DNA from: an uncultured Microcaldota archaeon
GTDB taxonomy: Archaea; Micrarchaeota; Micrarchaeia; Anstonellales; Bilamarchaeaceae
Length of the DNA stretch: 38,681 nt
Direction of reading: 5' to 3'
Assembly (NCBI GenBank): GCA_903835385.1
Contig: CAILMQ010000011.1
Location: 1-38,681, forward strand
Both the position numbers and the translations under genes were made by a program. Of this stretch, positions 1 to 6,542 are shown in pieces (the first letter of the stretch is position 1; the number at the start of each line of letters is the position of its first letter). The notes beneath the pieces are model-generated. The model did no database searches. It saw only the letters and a list, made by a program, of their open reading frames with translations, and had not been told where the DNA came from.

Positions 1-133
1 CAGCCTGCTGGAGCACGGGATGGACGAGCTCGTGACACTGCGCGAATCAGGCGGAAGGTTCGAGCTGGCCGTGCCTTCGCTGGGCATGCCGATACCTGTC
101 AGGCTCGGACCGTCAGGAATCACGGTGATTTAG
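1..133 (+). CDS. 3' end of an unidentified gene (partial)
   Basis: An open frame enters from the left edge and stops at TAG 131-133, giving a 43-residue C-terminal piece that ends in GPSGITVI. The piece has an alternating hydrophobic pattern that would suit beta strands. No domain can be recognised from so short a tail. It runs in the same direction as the roadblock gene that starts 109 bases later, so the two may share a transcript. The real start and size lie outside the window. Confidence 0.45.
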   Translation, partial: SLLEHGMDELVTLRESGGRFELAVPSLGMPIPVRLGPSGITVI

Positions 134-242
134 ATGACTCCAAACATACTTCGCAGTCTCCGGTTTTCTGGCAGAACTCCGGCAAACTCAGCGCCGTCGC
201 TGAAGCCGACAAACCAGCTGCCGCTCCGGCAGGTGATATAGG

Positions 243-803
243 ATGGCCGAGGAAAAGAAGCCGGCGAAGAAAATCGTGGAGCGCGACTGGGAAGGCATAG
301 GCGAGACAAGGAAGGCCGATGAAAAAAAGCCGGCCGGTAAAACCGCAGCGCATGACTGGGACGACATAAGCGAGATAAGGAAAACAAAGGCCACTGCGCC
401 CCATGCACATGAAGAGGCCGAAGCAACTGAAGAAACCCCTGCCAAGCCCCCTCCCCCGGCGGAACCCGCCAGGGTCAGCATATCGGACGAGCCGGGCGCG
501 GTGCTGGATGACATGAAGATCCATCTGGTGAACGGCGCAATTGTAAGGGCGGACGGCGTAATTGTCCATTCCACCATGCCGCTGACGGACGCCGCGGCGG
601 GCATGATGGCATCGGCCGCGAACATAACCGATGCACTCATGAAGCGCTCCAACGACGTGCCGAGGGAGATTGAAATCACGTTCGGCAGCAACATACTGGT
701 CATGATACCAATAGGCGCCTACATATTCTGCGGTTCCGTGAAGGACAGGGAGCAGAAGAAAATCATAAGGGAGTACGCGGAGAAGGCCAGGAAAGCGCTA
801 TGA
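243..803 (+). CDS. Roadblock/LC7-domain protein with charged N-terminal repeats
   Basis: A 186-residue protein. Residues about 85-186 fit the roadblock/LC7 (MglB-like) fold: a strand with GAIVRADG, a helix rich in Ala and Met (DAAAGMMASAANITDAL), then strands EIEITFGSNILVMIPIG and AYIFCGSV. Roadblock proteins usually dimerise and regulate small GTPases or act as scaffolds. The first 80 residues are low-complexity Lys/Glu/Ala/Pro with two copies of a motif of the form DW(E/D)xIxExRK, which could be a linear binding motif. The start is ATG 243 with AGGTGAT about seven bases upstream. No GTPase partner is seen in the window. The fold assignment is by pattern only. Confidence 0.6.
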   Translation: MAEEKKPAKKIVERDWEGIGETRKADEKKPAGKTAAHDWDDISEIRKTKATAPHAHEEAEATEETPAKPPPPAEPARVSISDEPGAVLDDMKIHLVNGAIVRADGVIVHSTMPLTDAAAGMMASAANITDALMKRSNDVPREIEITFGSNILVMIPIGAYIFCGSVKDREQKKIIREYAEKARKAL

Positions 804-808
804 AGGGC

Positions 809-1240
809 TCAGGGAGCCCGAATGGCTGTTTTCGCGTCCTCAAGAAATTCCGCCGCCCAATCGACTGCGGTCTTGGCCGATGTCTCCGAATAAACCAGCC
901 CGTAATCAGCATCTTCCCGAAGGCTCATGCAATCCCTGAATCTCGTGAAATGCTTGCTTTCCAAAACAGCCGCATCGATGAAAAGCTCCTTGAGCGCTAT
1001 GGAAAGGCAGGCATGGCTTTTCTCACGATAGCCGCGGCTGAGCACGAGGGCTTTTGCAGTATGGAACATGGAGTAGTATGCCTGGACGGTCGCCCACTTG
1101 AAATTCCCTTCGGATAAGGAATTCGTGGCGGTTTCCAAGTCGGATTCCGCGGCATTCAGCTCGCTTTTCACCAAATCCGGCTGCAATCCTTCCTTTGCGA
1201 GTTTGCCTTCCCTCAGGCATCGTTCGAGCTTATCAGTCAT
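809..1240 (-). CDS. HEPN-domain protein (HepT-like, partner of MNT)
   Basis: About 143 residues, mostly helical. It carries the HEPN signature YYSMFHTAKALVLSRGYREKSH, including the Arg and His (about R72 and H76) that form the RNase-type motif in active HEPN proteins. In HEPN/MNT toxin-antitoxin modules the HEPN protein is the toxin and the nucleotidyltransferase neutralises it by AMPylation. The gene follows the MNT gene on the minus strand and overlaps its end by a few bases, which is the usual arrangement. I prefer ATG 1240 (GGTGA five bases before it) over ATG 1252. Its stop sits five bases from the end of the convergent roadblock gene. Confidence 0.75.
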   Translation of the reverse strand: MTDKLERCLREGKLAKEGLQPDLVKSELNAAESDLETATNSLSEGNFKWATVQAYYSMFHTAKALVLSRGYREKSHACLSIALKELFIDAAVLESKHFTRFRDCMSLREDADYGLVYSETSAKTAVDWAAEFLEDAKTAIRAP

Positions 1241-1763
1241 CTCCCTCACCATAAAGCTCTATCCCGCGCAGCATGCGGTCGTAGAGCGGCTTGTCTTTTT
1301 GCTGCAGTTCGGCATACTCGACGCTACTCAGGATTATTGCCTGGATGGCGGGATAGTCATCCAACGCTCTTCTGACCTCTTCACGCCTGCGCGATAAAAC
1401 GAACAGGTCCACGTCGCTCTTTTCTCCGTTCCTGCCCTCGGCGCAACTGCCGAACAGGACGATGCGCTTGACCAGCGGGGCGATTTTTTCGATCGCGGGC
1501 ATCAGATTGTTTATTGACATGAAGACCTTGAACTGCCTGAGTAGCGGGCTTCTGTCGTTCCTGCGATAAAAAAGCATGCGCCCTTTTTTGGATTTGTTGA
1601 CAAGGCCCATCATGTCAAAGGTTTTGAGCATCGAGTTCACGGAACCGACGCTGACATTCGCTTCTTTTGCGATTTGGTATTGATACAGCTCGCCATCCTT
1701 TGTCGAGATGAACAGGAGAAGCTTCATCTCAGTTTTTGAAAACAAATTCAATTTTTTGAACAT
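1233..1763 (-). CDS. MNT-type nucleotidyltransferase with N-terminal winged helix
   Basis: About 176 residues from ATG 1763. Residues 1-70 look like a winged helix (KEANVSVGSVNSMLKTFDMMGLV). Residues about 100-150 are a minimal nucleotidyltransferase with the motif GSCAEGRNGEKSDVD (residues 105-119), which matches the GS-x10-DxD pattern of MntA antitoxins. It is probably the antitoxin and autoregulator of the HEPN gene that follows. The ORF track starts at 1826, but that extension would cover the AT-rich promoter at 1785-1794, so the shorter start is better. The TATA-like box lies 22-31 bases upstream, suggesting a leaderless or short-leader mRNA. Confidence 0.78.
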   Translation of the reverse strand: MFKKLNLFSKTEMKLLLFISTKDGELYQYQIAKEANVSVGSVNSMLKTFDMMGLVNKSKKGRMLFYRRNDRSPLLRQFKVFMSINNLMPAIEKIAPLVKRIVLFGSCAEGRNGEKSDVDLFVLSRRREEVRRALDDYPAIQAIILSSVEYAELQQKDKPLYDRMLRGIELYGEGDD

Positions 1764-1784
1764 GATTTCAATATAATGAGCAAT

Positions 1785-1794
1785 AAATATAAAC
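1785..1794. promoter_or_regulatory. TATA-like box between MNT and TldD genes
   Basis: AAATATAAAC is an AT island in GC-rich surroundings. It lies 22-31 bases upstream of the MNT start (minus strand) and about 60 bases upstream of the TldD start (plus strand). It is well placed for the MNT/HEPN transcript and could also serve tldD with a short leader. Confidence 0.5.
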
Positions 1795-1850
1795 ATTCCT
1801 ATGCAATTCTGTATCGATATAGCCAACGAGGCCGACTAGGCGGGTATTCC

Positions 1851-3158
1851 ATGGATATAGAGTTGCTTCTTTCAGAATACAAATACGCGGAAGCGAGGCT
1901 CGAGAACGGGACCGAGGCGACCGTCCGCATACAGGACGACGAGACAAAGGTGAACTCCGGCAGCTGGCAGGGCGCGTCCGTGCGCGTTCTGCAGGGCGGC
2001 TCCTGGGGATTCGCATCCTCAAACGACGCCACCGATATCCGCGGCCTGCTGGAAAAGGCGGCGCGGCTCGCCTCGCTCGACAAGGGAAAAATAATGCTGG
2101 CAGGCACGAAACCGGAACGCAAAACGATAAACGCGAAGGTCGGGCCGGTCCCGCTGGAGGAACAGGTCAAGGCCCTGCTCGCGGCGAAGAAGGACATGGC
2201 AGGCCGGAAAATCAGCTCCTGCAGGATCGCATGCTCCAACAACGCGCTGATAAAGGAGTTCTACAGCTCCGAGGGAGCGGCGATAATCCAGGAAACCGGC
2301 TACGCATACCTCTCCTGCAGCTGCGTGGCCCGGGACGCGGGCATGCTGATAAGGGGGGTTGAAACCTCGGCTTCCAGGAAGGGGTTCCGCGGCCTGGACC
2401 TCCACGCGGCAGCCAAATCATCCAGGGAAAAGGCCGAGCGGCTCGTGGGCGCGCCGATTGCGCCCAGGGGCAGGTTCACGGTGGTCCTGGACCCGGAGAT
2501 AAGCGGCGTGTTCGCGCACGAGGCCATGGGCCACGCGGTGGAAGCGGATTCTGTTACGGAGCGCGAGTCCATACTCGCAGGGAAGATGGGGACTGCCATA
2601 GGCAACGGGCTGCTTTCAATAGTGGACGACCCGACTGCGGATGATTTCGGCGCCTATGCCTATGACGACGAGGGCACGGAGGCGAAGAGAACCGTGGTGC
2701 TTGAGCAGGGAGTGCTGAAGGGGTACATCAACTCCAGGGAAACGGCGCACGAGACGAAGGCAGAACCGAACGGCCACGCGAGGGCTGCCGGCTATGACAG
2801 CGTGCCCATTGTCCGGATGTCAAACACCTACGTGCTTCCCGGGGAGCAGAGCAGGGAAGAAGTCTTCGACGTGAAGCACGGGGTGTACATAAAGGGGATG
2901 AAGGGCGGCTCGGTGGACATCTTCTCAGGGGGCTTCATGTTCAAGGCAGAGGAGGCCTACGAGATAAACAACGGGGCCCTGGGCAGGGTGATGCGCGACG
3001 CCGCCATAAGCGGCGATATCCTCAGCACGCTCAAGAACGTGGCCGCGGTCGGAAAGGACTTCGGCACCAGCCCGGGCATATGCGGAAAGAACGGCCAGGA
3101 AGCGCCGGTAAGCGATGGGGGACCACACATCCGTGTGGACAATATGATGGTAGGCTAG
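1851..3158 (+). CDS. tldD: TldD/PmbA-family zinc metalloprotease
   Basis: A 435-residue protein. The zinc motif HEAMGH (HExxxH, residues 223-228) follows the conserved VVLDPEISGVFAHE context, and the C-terminal third has the family's Gly-rich KGGSVDIFSGGFMFKAEEAYEI segment. TldD with TldE (PmbA) degrades unfolded or modified peptides. No tldE-type partner is adjacent, so it may act alone or pair with a distant gene. The ORF track begins at 1776; ATG 1851 is preferred because the upstream part covers a TATA-like box and is not family-like. The length matches the usual 430-480 residues. Confidence 0.88.
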   Translation: MDIELLLSEYKYAEARLENGTEATVRIQDDETKVNSGSWQGASVRVLQGGSWGFASSNDATDIRGLLEKAARLASLDKGKIMLAGTKPERKTINAKVGPVPLEEQVKALLAAKKDMAGRKISSCRIACSNNALIKEFYSSEGAAIIQETGYAYLSCSCVARDAGMLIRGVETSASRKGFRGLDLHAAAKSSREKAERLVGAPIAPRGRFTVVLDPEISGVFAHEAMGHAVEADSVTERESILAGKMGTAIGNGLLSIVDDPTADDFGAYAYDDEGTEAKRTVVLEQGVLKGYINSRETAHETKAEPNGHARAAGYDSVPIVRMSNTYVLPGEQSREEVFDVKHGVYIKGMKGGSVDIFSGGFMFKAEEAYEINNGALGRVMRDAAISGDILSTLKNVAAVGKDFGTSPGICGKNGQEAPVSDGGPHIRVDNMMVG

Positions 3159-3237
3159 GTGGGACCGTGTCTGTGTAATGGCTGAATGTTTTCTCAATCG
3201 TGCGGGTTGGCGTTGTTCTCTTTCTATGTTCAAAGGA

Positions 3238-3309
3238 GACGTGGATATCGGTTTGACCAGCGCCACGTCAGCCGTTACGGGTTCAACTCCAGTAGTGATT
3301 TGCCACGGC
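3238..3309 (+). other. Two stem-loops upstream of the permease gene
   Basis: In the 179-base gap between tldD and the permease there is a perfect 7-bp stem GACGTGG/CCACGTC (3238-3244 with 3263-3269). It is followed by GCCGT/ACGGC (3271-3275 with 3305-3309), which encloses a smaller imperfect hairpin with a TTCAACT loop. The structure sits about 20 bases before the ribosome binding site, so it could be a tldD terminator or a regulatory leader. I do not recognise a known riboswitch. Confidence 0.3.
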
Positions 3310-3337
3310 AGGATGGTGGTTATACTTGGAGATTGAC

Positions 3338-4486
3338 ATGCTGTTTTTCATCGGCGGGATTTTCCTCGGGCTCATAAGCGGACTTGTGCCGGGCATACAT
3401 TCCAACACGGTTGTTGCCGTGCTCGCATCATTGGGCCTCCCGCCCGAGAGCCTTGCGAGCGCCATAATCGGGCTGTTTCCGGCCCATGCCCTGGCCGCGT
3501 TCATACCTTCCATTTTCTTCGGCATACCGGAAAGCGGAACCGTGATTTCCGTGCTCGCGGGCCAGCGGCTCGTGATGCAGGGGAAGGGAATAGCCGCGCT
3601 CAAGGCGGTGCTGCTGAGCTGCGCCTTCGCGGCGCTCCTTGGCGTTGCGCTGTTCCAGCCGTCGCTCGCTTTCTACTCCGCTGCATACGGCGCGATACAC
3701 GATTACATAAAATGGGTGCTCCTCGCCTTCACGGCAGTCCTGGTCATCAGGTCCAAGCAGCCGCTGGTTTCAGCCCTTGTCCTGCTGCTCTCGGGCCTGC
3801 TCGGGCAGTACGCGCTTAACTCCGGCATAGAGGACCCGTTCCTCCCCCTGTTCTCTGGCCTGTTCGCCATGGGGGCGATACTGACGTACACGAAAGGCGC
3901 GGTGCCTGCGCAGAAGGACGAGCCGGTGGAACGCGGCATCCTGAAATGGTCCGCGCTCGGAGTCGCCCTCGGAATGGCGGCCCACCTGCTTCCCGGAGTC
4001 GGTTCGCCTTCGCAGATAGCGACATTGGCCACCTTGTTCCTGCCTCTGGGCACTGTCGCATTCCTCGCCACCATCTCGGCCATCGCCACGGGCGAGGGGA
4101 TATTCTCCCTTTCCACCACCGCGGCAATAGGGAAGTCCAGGATGGGGACTGTCCAGGTGCTTTCCCAGTACGTTGACGTGGGCCAGAGCCTCGTCCCGCT
4201 CCTTGTCCTCGCGCTCGTTTCCATAGCAGTTGCGGCTGCGGTTATTTACGCGCTGCGCAACCTCATAGGGAAGGCGGCGAACGTGGATTTCTCGCGCGCG
4301 AACATAATCCTTGCGGCATACCTTTTTCTTATCGTGGCGCTGATAGACGGCACCTGGGGAATGGTGATTTTCATACTCGCGTCGGCCATCGGCTGGCTCA
4401 CCATAAGGCTCGGGGCAGAGCGCACCAACATGATGGGGGCGGTCATCGTGCCGACGCTGCTGATGCTGTTCGGCGTGTTCATTTGA
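3338..4486 (+). CDS. TctA-family (DUF112-like) membrane permease
   Basis: A 382-residue integral membrane protein with about ten hydrophobic segments. It has the paired Gly/Pro-rich signatures of the TctA family: GLVPGIHSNTVVAVLASLG near the N-terminus, then FFGIPESGTV, and GMAAHLLPGVGSPSQIATLA as the second half's counterpart, which suggests an internal duplication. TctA proteins are the large membrane subunit of tripartite carboxylate transporters. Neither TctB nor TctC is present here, so the substrate and mechanism are unknown. ATG 3338 is chosen over TTG 3326 because GGAG lies six bases before it. Confidence 0.72.
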   Translation: MLFFIGGIFLGLISGLVPGIHSNTVVAVLASLGLPPESLASAIIGLFPAHALAAFIPSIFFGIPESGTVISVLAGQRLVMQGKGIAALKAVLLSCAFAALLGVALFQPSLAFYSAAYGAIHDYIKWVLLAFTAVLVIRSKQPLVSALVLLLSGLLGQYALNSGIEDPFLPLFSGLFAMGAILTYTKGAVPAQKDEPVERGILKWSALGVALGMAAHLLPGVGSPSQIATLATLFLPLGTVAFLATISAIATGEGIFSLSTTAAIGKSRMGTVQVLSQYVDVGQSLVPLLVLALVSIAVAAAVIYALRNLIGKAANVDFSRANIILAAYLFLIVALIDGTWGMVIFILASAIGWLTIRLGAERTNMMGAVIVPTLLMLFGVFI

Positions 4487-4507
4487 AAAATGGCTCTGCA
4501 GAAAAAC

Positions 4508-4612
4508 TTAGGCGCCATGCCGGGCTAGTCTGGCATTCAACTTCTGGACGCCCTTTGGGCACAGGACCCACCGTCTGCGGACGGTTCCCCCGTGCCAGTC
4601 TTTAGGTGCCAT
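4508..4612 (-). CDS. Possible 34-residue basic protein, or a structured RNA
   Basis: ATG 4612 to TAA encodes 34 residues (MAPKDWHGGTVRRRWV...), rich in Arg and Lys, with no recognised relative. A TATA-like CTTTATTTTG lies 22-31 bases upstream on the minus strand. The same interval can also fold: end sequences GGCACC and GGCGCC can pair, enclosing CCGTC/GACGG, GCCC/GGGC and TGCC/GGCA hairpins, and a run of five T follows on the minus strand. It may therefore be a small RNA and not a protein gene. The two readings cannot be separated from sequence alone. Confidence 0.35.
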   Translation of the reverse strand: MAPKDWHGGTVRRRWVLCPKGVQKLNARLARHGA

Positions 4613-4657
4613 TCTCGGGGTTTTTAAAAAACTCAAAATAAAGAAGTATCGCCGTTG

Positions 4658-4780
4658 CGTGCTCTTATCGAGCACGGCCGTCCACTTTTTCGACGTTTCG
4701 AAAAAGGGACCATATTTCGGATCGCCGAAATATTGGTCGTTTTTGTGAACAAAAACGCCGTTGCGTGGCTTTGAGCCACG
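4658..4780. repeat. Array of five short perfect hairpins
   Basis: Five stem-loops follow one another with few bases between them: CGTGCTC/GAGCACG (4658-4676), CTTTTTCGA/TCGAAAAAG (4685-4706), ATATTTCGG/CCGAAATAT (4712-4733), CGTTTTTG/CAAAAACG (4738-4757) and CGTGGCT/AGCCACG (4764-4780). Stems are 7-9 bp with loops of 3-5 bases. The first and last are each preceded by GCCGTTG and followed by GCC, so the array is framed by a diverged direct repeat. It lies just past the 3' end of the tRNA-Ser gene. No credible protein gene is seen here; the 163-aa ORF of the track simply runs through the hairpins. Confidence 0.6.
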
Positions 4781-4838
4781 GCCGACGATTTTTCCTGCGG
4801 CAAAACCCGAGACAGAAAACTGGAAACTAATGAAAAAT

Positions 4839-5055
4839 CGCCGAGAGCAGGATTTGAACCTGCAATCCACGAGGGATCGGTTGAATTGCGTGACCGGTTT
4901 CCTGTTCCCGGTTTCCCGCCCAAAACGGGACGCTATTGTCCGGCGAACCGGACAATGCGCGCCTTGTTTGCCGAAAGGGCAAACAAGTGCGAACCACAAG
5001 AACGAAACCGGAAACGGTTCAAGACCGACGCACTACCGGGTTATGCGATCTCGGC
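4839..5055 (-). tRNA. tRNA-Ser(TGA) with a 135-base intron
   Basis: On the minus strand the 5' exon is 5055-5018 and the 3' exon 4882-4839. The acceptor pairs GCCGAGA with TCTCGGC, the D stem is GCAT/GTGC, the anticodon stem TCGGT/ACCGA, and the T arm GCAGG-TTCAAAT-CCTGC. A 13-base variable arm makes it type II, and the discriminator is G, both as expected for tRNA-Ser. The loop CTTGAA reads anticodon TGA. The intron (4883-5017) sits at the archaeal canonical site after base 37, and TTGA can pair with TCAA across the junction as the central helix of a bulge-helix-bulge motif. CCA is not encoded. A TATA-like AAATATTTTA lies 26-35 bases upstream. Confidence 0.88.
4883..5017 (-). other. Hairpin-filled intron of tRNA-Ser
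   Basis: The intron contains a perfect 10-bp stem CTTGTTTGCC/GGCAAACAAG (4963-4987), a 9-bp stem ATTGTCCGG/CCGGACAAT with a four-base loop (4935-4956), a small CCC/GGG hairpin, and flanking TTTCCGG/CCGG sequences that can pair. It shows no open frame of the size of a homing endonuclease. It is long for an archaeal tRNA intron. Confidence 0.7.
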
Positions 5056-5080
5056 TAATGGATTAGACTAATTAAATCAG

Positions 5081-5090
5081 AAATATTTTA
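5081..5090 (-). promoter_or_regulatory. TATA-like box of tRNA-Ser
   Basis: AAATATTTTA (TAAAATATTT on the minus strand) is centred about 30 bases before the tRNA 5' end, as expected for an archaeal tRNA promoter. Confidence 0.45.
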
Positions 5091-5151
5091 GAACGTGAGG
5101 AATGGGAAAAAGAAGGGATAACCCCAAAATGGGGGATATGATAATCAAAAA

Positions 5152-5520
5152 TCAGAGCGGCTTCTTCGGCTTCGGCTTTGATTTTACGATTTTCACGTTC
5201 GAAGGCGTGAGCAGGATCGCATCCGTCGAGAGCAGCGCGATGTCCCCGTTGGTCTTGTTCGCGTGCGATTTGAGCTTCGCGATTATGCCCTTGAGCCTGT
5301 TCGGCTGCTTCGAAAGCGGAAGCAGGTTTAGTATGATGATGTTTTTCTGAACCAGCTCCTTCACAACCAGGTCGCCATCGCCTTCATTCCTGAGGTCTAT
5401 CCTCTTGACGTAGAATTCGGCGGGGGGGCTGACGACGTCTCCCTCGGCCTCCATGACCTCCTCGAGGTCAGGCACGTCAACGTTTTCACTTTTTCCGAAG
5501 ATCTTGTCCAAAAGTCCCAT
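5152..5520 (-). CDS. sepF: SepF-like cell division protein
   Basis: A 122-residue protein. It begins with a short amphipathic helix MGLLDKIFGK, which in SepF anchors the protein to the membrane. An acidic linker follows, then the compact SepF/DUF552 domain (about 38-115) with VKRIDLRNEGDGDLVVKELV, then NIIILNLLPL and NGDIALLSTDAILLTP. Archaeal SepF tethers FtsZ to the membrane and recruits division proteins. AAGGTGA lies six bases before ATG 5520. A TATA-like TTTTAAAAAC lies roughly 75 bases upstream. No ftsZ is seen in the window. Family length and motifs agree well. Confidence 0.87.
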   Translation of the reverse strand: MGLLDKIFGKSENVDVPDLEEVMEAEGDVVSPPAEFYVKRIDLRNEGDGDLVVKELVQKNIIILNLLPLSKQPNRLKGIIAKLKSHANKTNGDIALLSTDAILLTPSNVKIVKSKPKPKKPL

Positions 5521-5663
5521 CTGATCACCTTTTCAGCTTTACTGCCCTGGCCATGAACTCGCTCAGCAGCAATAGGCTGATAATAAATGGATTGTTTTTA
5601 AAATCTTGGGCTTCCCTTTCGACGGCGCACGGTGCCGGATAAATGGAAAGCCCGCAAAGAGCC

Positions 5664-5852
5664 CTAGCCTTTCACGTCCTTGTAGCGCTTCCTGGAAGGC
5701 ATGATGCTCCAGCAGCCCTTGCATATGTAAATCTTGCCCGGCTTCTTGCGCTTCTGGCTCTTTATGCAGGGGTAGCATATCTTCTTCTTGCAGTAGGCGC
5801 AGACCTCGAGCTTCGCGCTCTGGGCGCCGCATCTTGCACATGTCTCTATCAT
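5664..5852 (-). CDS. Small protein with four CxxC pairs (double zinc finger)
   Basis: A 62-residue basic protein with CARC, CAYC, CYPC and CKGC pairs, enough ligands for two zinc ions, followed by a Lys/Arg-rich tail. It resembles the many small archaeal zinc-finger proteins of unknown role and may bind nucleic acid. ATG 5852 is preferred to the track's start at 5900 because a strong AGGAGG site lies eight bases before it. The longer start would read into the 91-base repeat at 5885-5975, which therefore lies in the 5' leader or promoter region of this gene. I cannot name a family. Confidence 0.7.
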   Translation of the reverse strand: MIETCARCGAQSAKLEVCAYCKKKICYPCIKSQKRKKPGKIYICKGCWSIMPSRKRYKDVKG

Positions 5853-5884
5853 CAATTCAACCTCCTTTGAACGGGATGTATCCT

Positions 5885-5975
5885 GACCTGGTCTCGCCAC
5901 CTGAGCCGCGTCTTCTGTTGGCAGAAAACGCGGCTTGTCCAGACGACGGTGTTTAGCAAGTGGCGAAATCAGGTC
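5885..5975. repeat. 91-base palindromic element, copy 1
   Basis: The ends form a long stem: 16 base pairs of GACCTGGTCTCGCCAC with GTGGCGAAATCAGGTC, broken only by one C-A mismatch. Inside is a second hairpin GCCGCGT/ACGCGGC and a shorter variable region, giving a three-way-junction shape. A second element of exactly 91 bases lies at 23618-23708. By hand alignment 65 of 91 positions match; the differences cluster in loops, and end pair G1-C91 here is C1-G91 in the other copy. This copy lies between the zinc-finger gene and a divergent pilin gene. Confidence 0.8.
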
Positions 5976-6016
5976 CTCAGAATACGCCTTTTTCCATCTA
6001 ACACATGCAACGAAAT

Positions 6017-6025
6017 GTATTTAAG
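6017..6025 (+). promoter_or_regulatory. TATA-like box of pilin gene
   Basis: GTATTTAAG lies 23-31 bases upstream of ATG 6048, which implies a leaderless or nearly leaderless mRNA. Confidence 0.45.
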
Positions 6026-6047
6026 TCATACGCCGTTTAATCCCTCC

Positions 6048-6542
6048 ATGCGTGGACAGTCCATGATAGAATACGTGACCACCTACGGGTGGGCGATACT
6101 TGCCCTGGTCATAATAATCGGCCTGCTGGTGAGCAGCGGGGCGCTCTCGCCCACGTTCCTGGTGTCAGAGGAATGCAGCCTCGGCTCCAACCTGGCGTGC
6201 AAATTCGCGCTTTTCAACAACAACAGCGATACGAAAATAGCGCTCGGCCTGTACAACGGCTTCCCCTACAAGGTAAACATCACGAATGTCAGGGTGTACG
6301 ACCCTTCCATTGGCCTGGAGTTCAGCGGTTTCCCCAAAGGCACGCTGGTGGAGAGCGGCTCGAGCTACACCTCCAACGCGGGGCTCGGCACCGAGCTGCC
6401 GGCGAACACGGTGATGCAGCTCTATGCCAACATCACCTACGAGGCATGCACGCCTGAAGTCGCCGCGCCGGGCAGCGACTGCAGCGACGCGCAGCACACC
6501 ATATCAGGGAAGATAACCGGAAAAGTAATCGCCGGAAGCTAA
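6048..6542 (+). CDS. Class III signal-peptide (archaeal pilin-like) protein
   Basis: A 164-residue secreted protein. The start MRGQSMIEYVTTYGWAILALVIIIGLL is a class III signal peptide: a short basic leader, Q at the cleavage point, Glu shortly after, and a hydrophobic helix that serves as both export signal and assembly spine. The rest is a Ser/Asn-rich beta domain with four Cys that could form disulfides. Such proteins are processed by the EppA/PibD prepilin peptidase and form pili or surface structures. The track start at 5949 is rejected in favour of ATG 6048 because of the signal peptide and TATA box. Its end overlaps the convergent valS by four bases. Confidence 0.83.
   Translation: MRGQSMIEYVTTYGWAILALVIIIGLLVSSGALSPTFLVSEECSLGSNLACKFALFNNNSDTKIALGLYNGFPYKVNITNVRVYDPSIGLEFSGFPKGTLVESGSSYTSNAGLGTELPANTVMQLYANITYEACTPEVAAPGSDCSDAQHTISGKITGKVIAGS

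Noticed and set aside
134-241. 35-codon ORF before the roadblock gene
   Set aside because: No ribosome binding site, no conserved-looking sequence, and it ends in the roadblock gene's ribosome binding region; likely chance.
3276-3294. T-loop-like GGGTTCAACTCC resembling a tRNA 3' half
   Set aside because: The T stem has a G-A mismatch, and no 5' acceptor, D arm or anticodon arm pairs with it on either side.
4658-4780. CRISPR array
   Set aside because: The hairpins have different sequences and no regular repeat-spacer spacing; no cas gene is present in the window.
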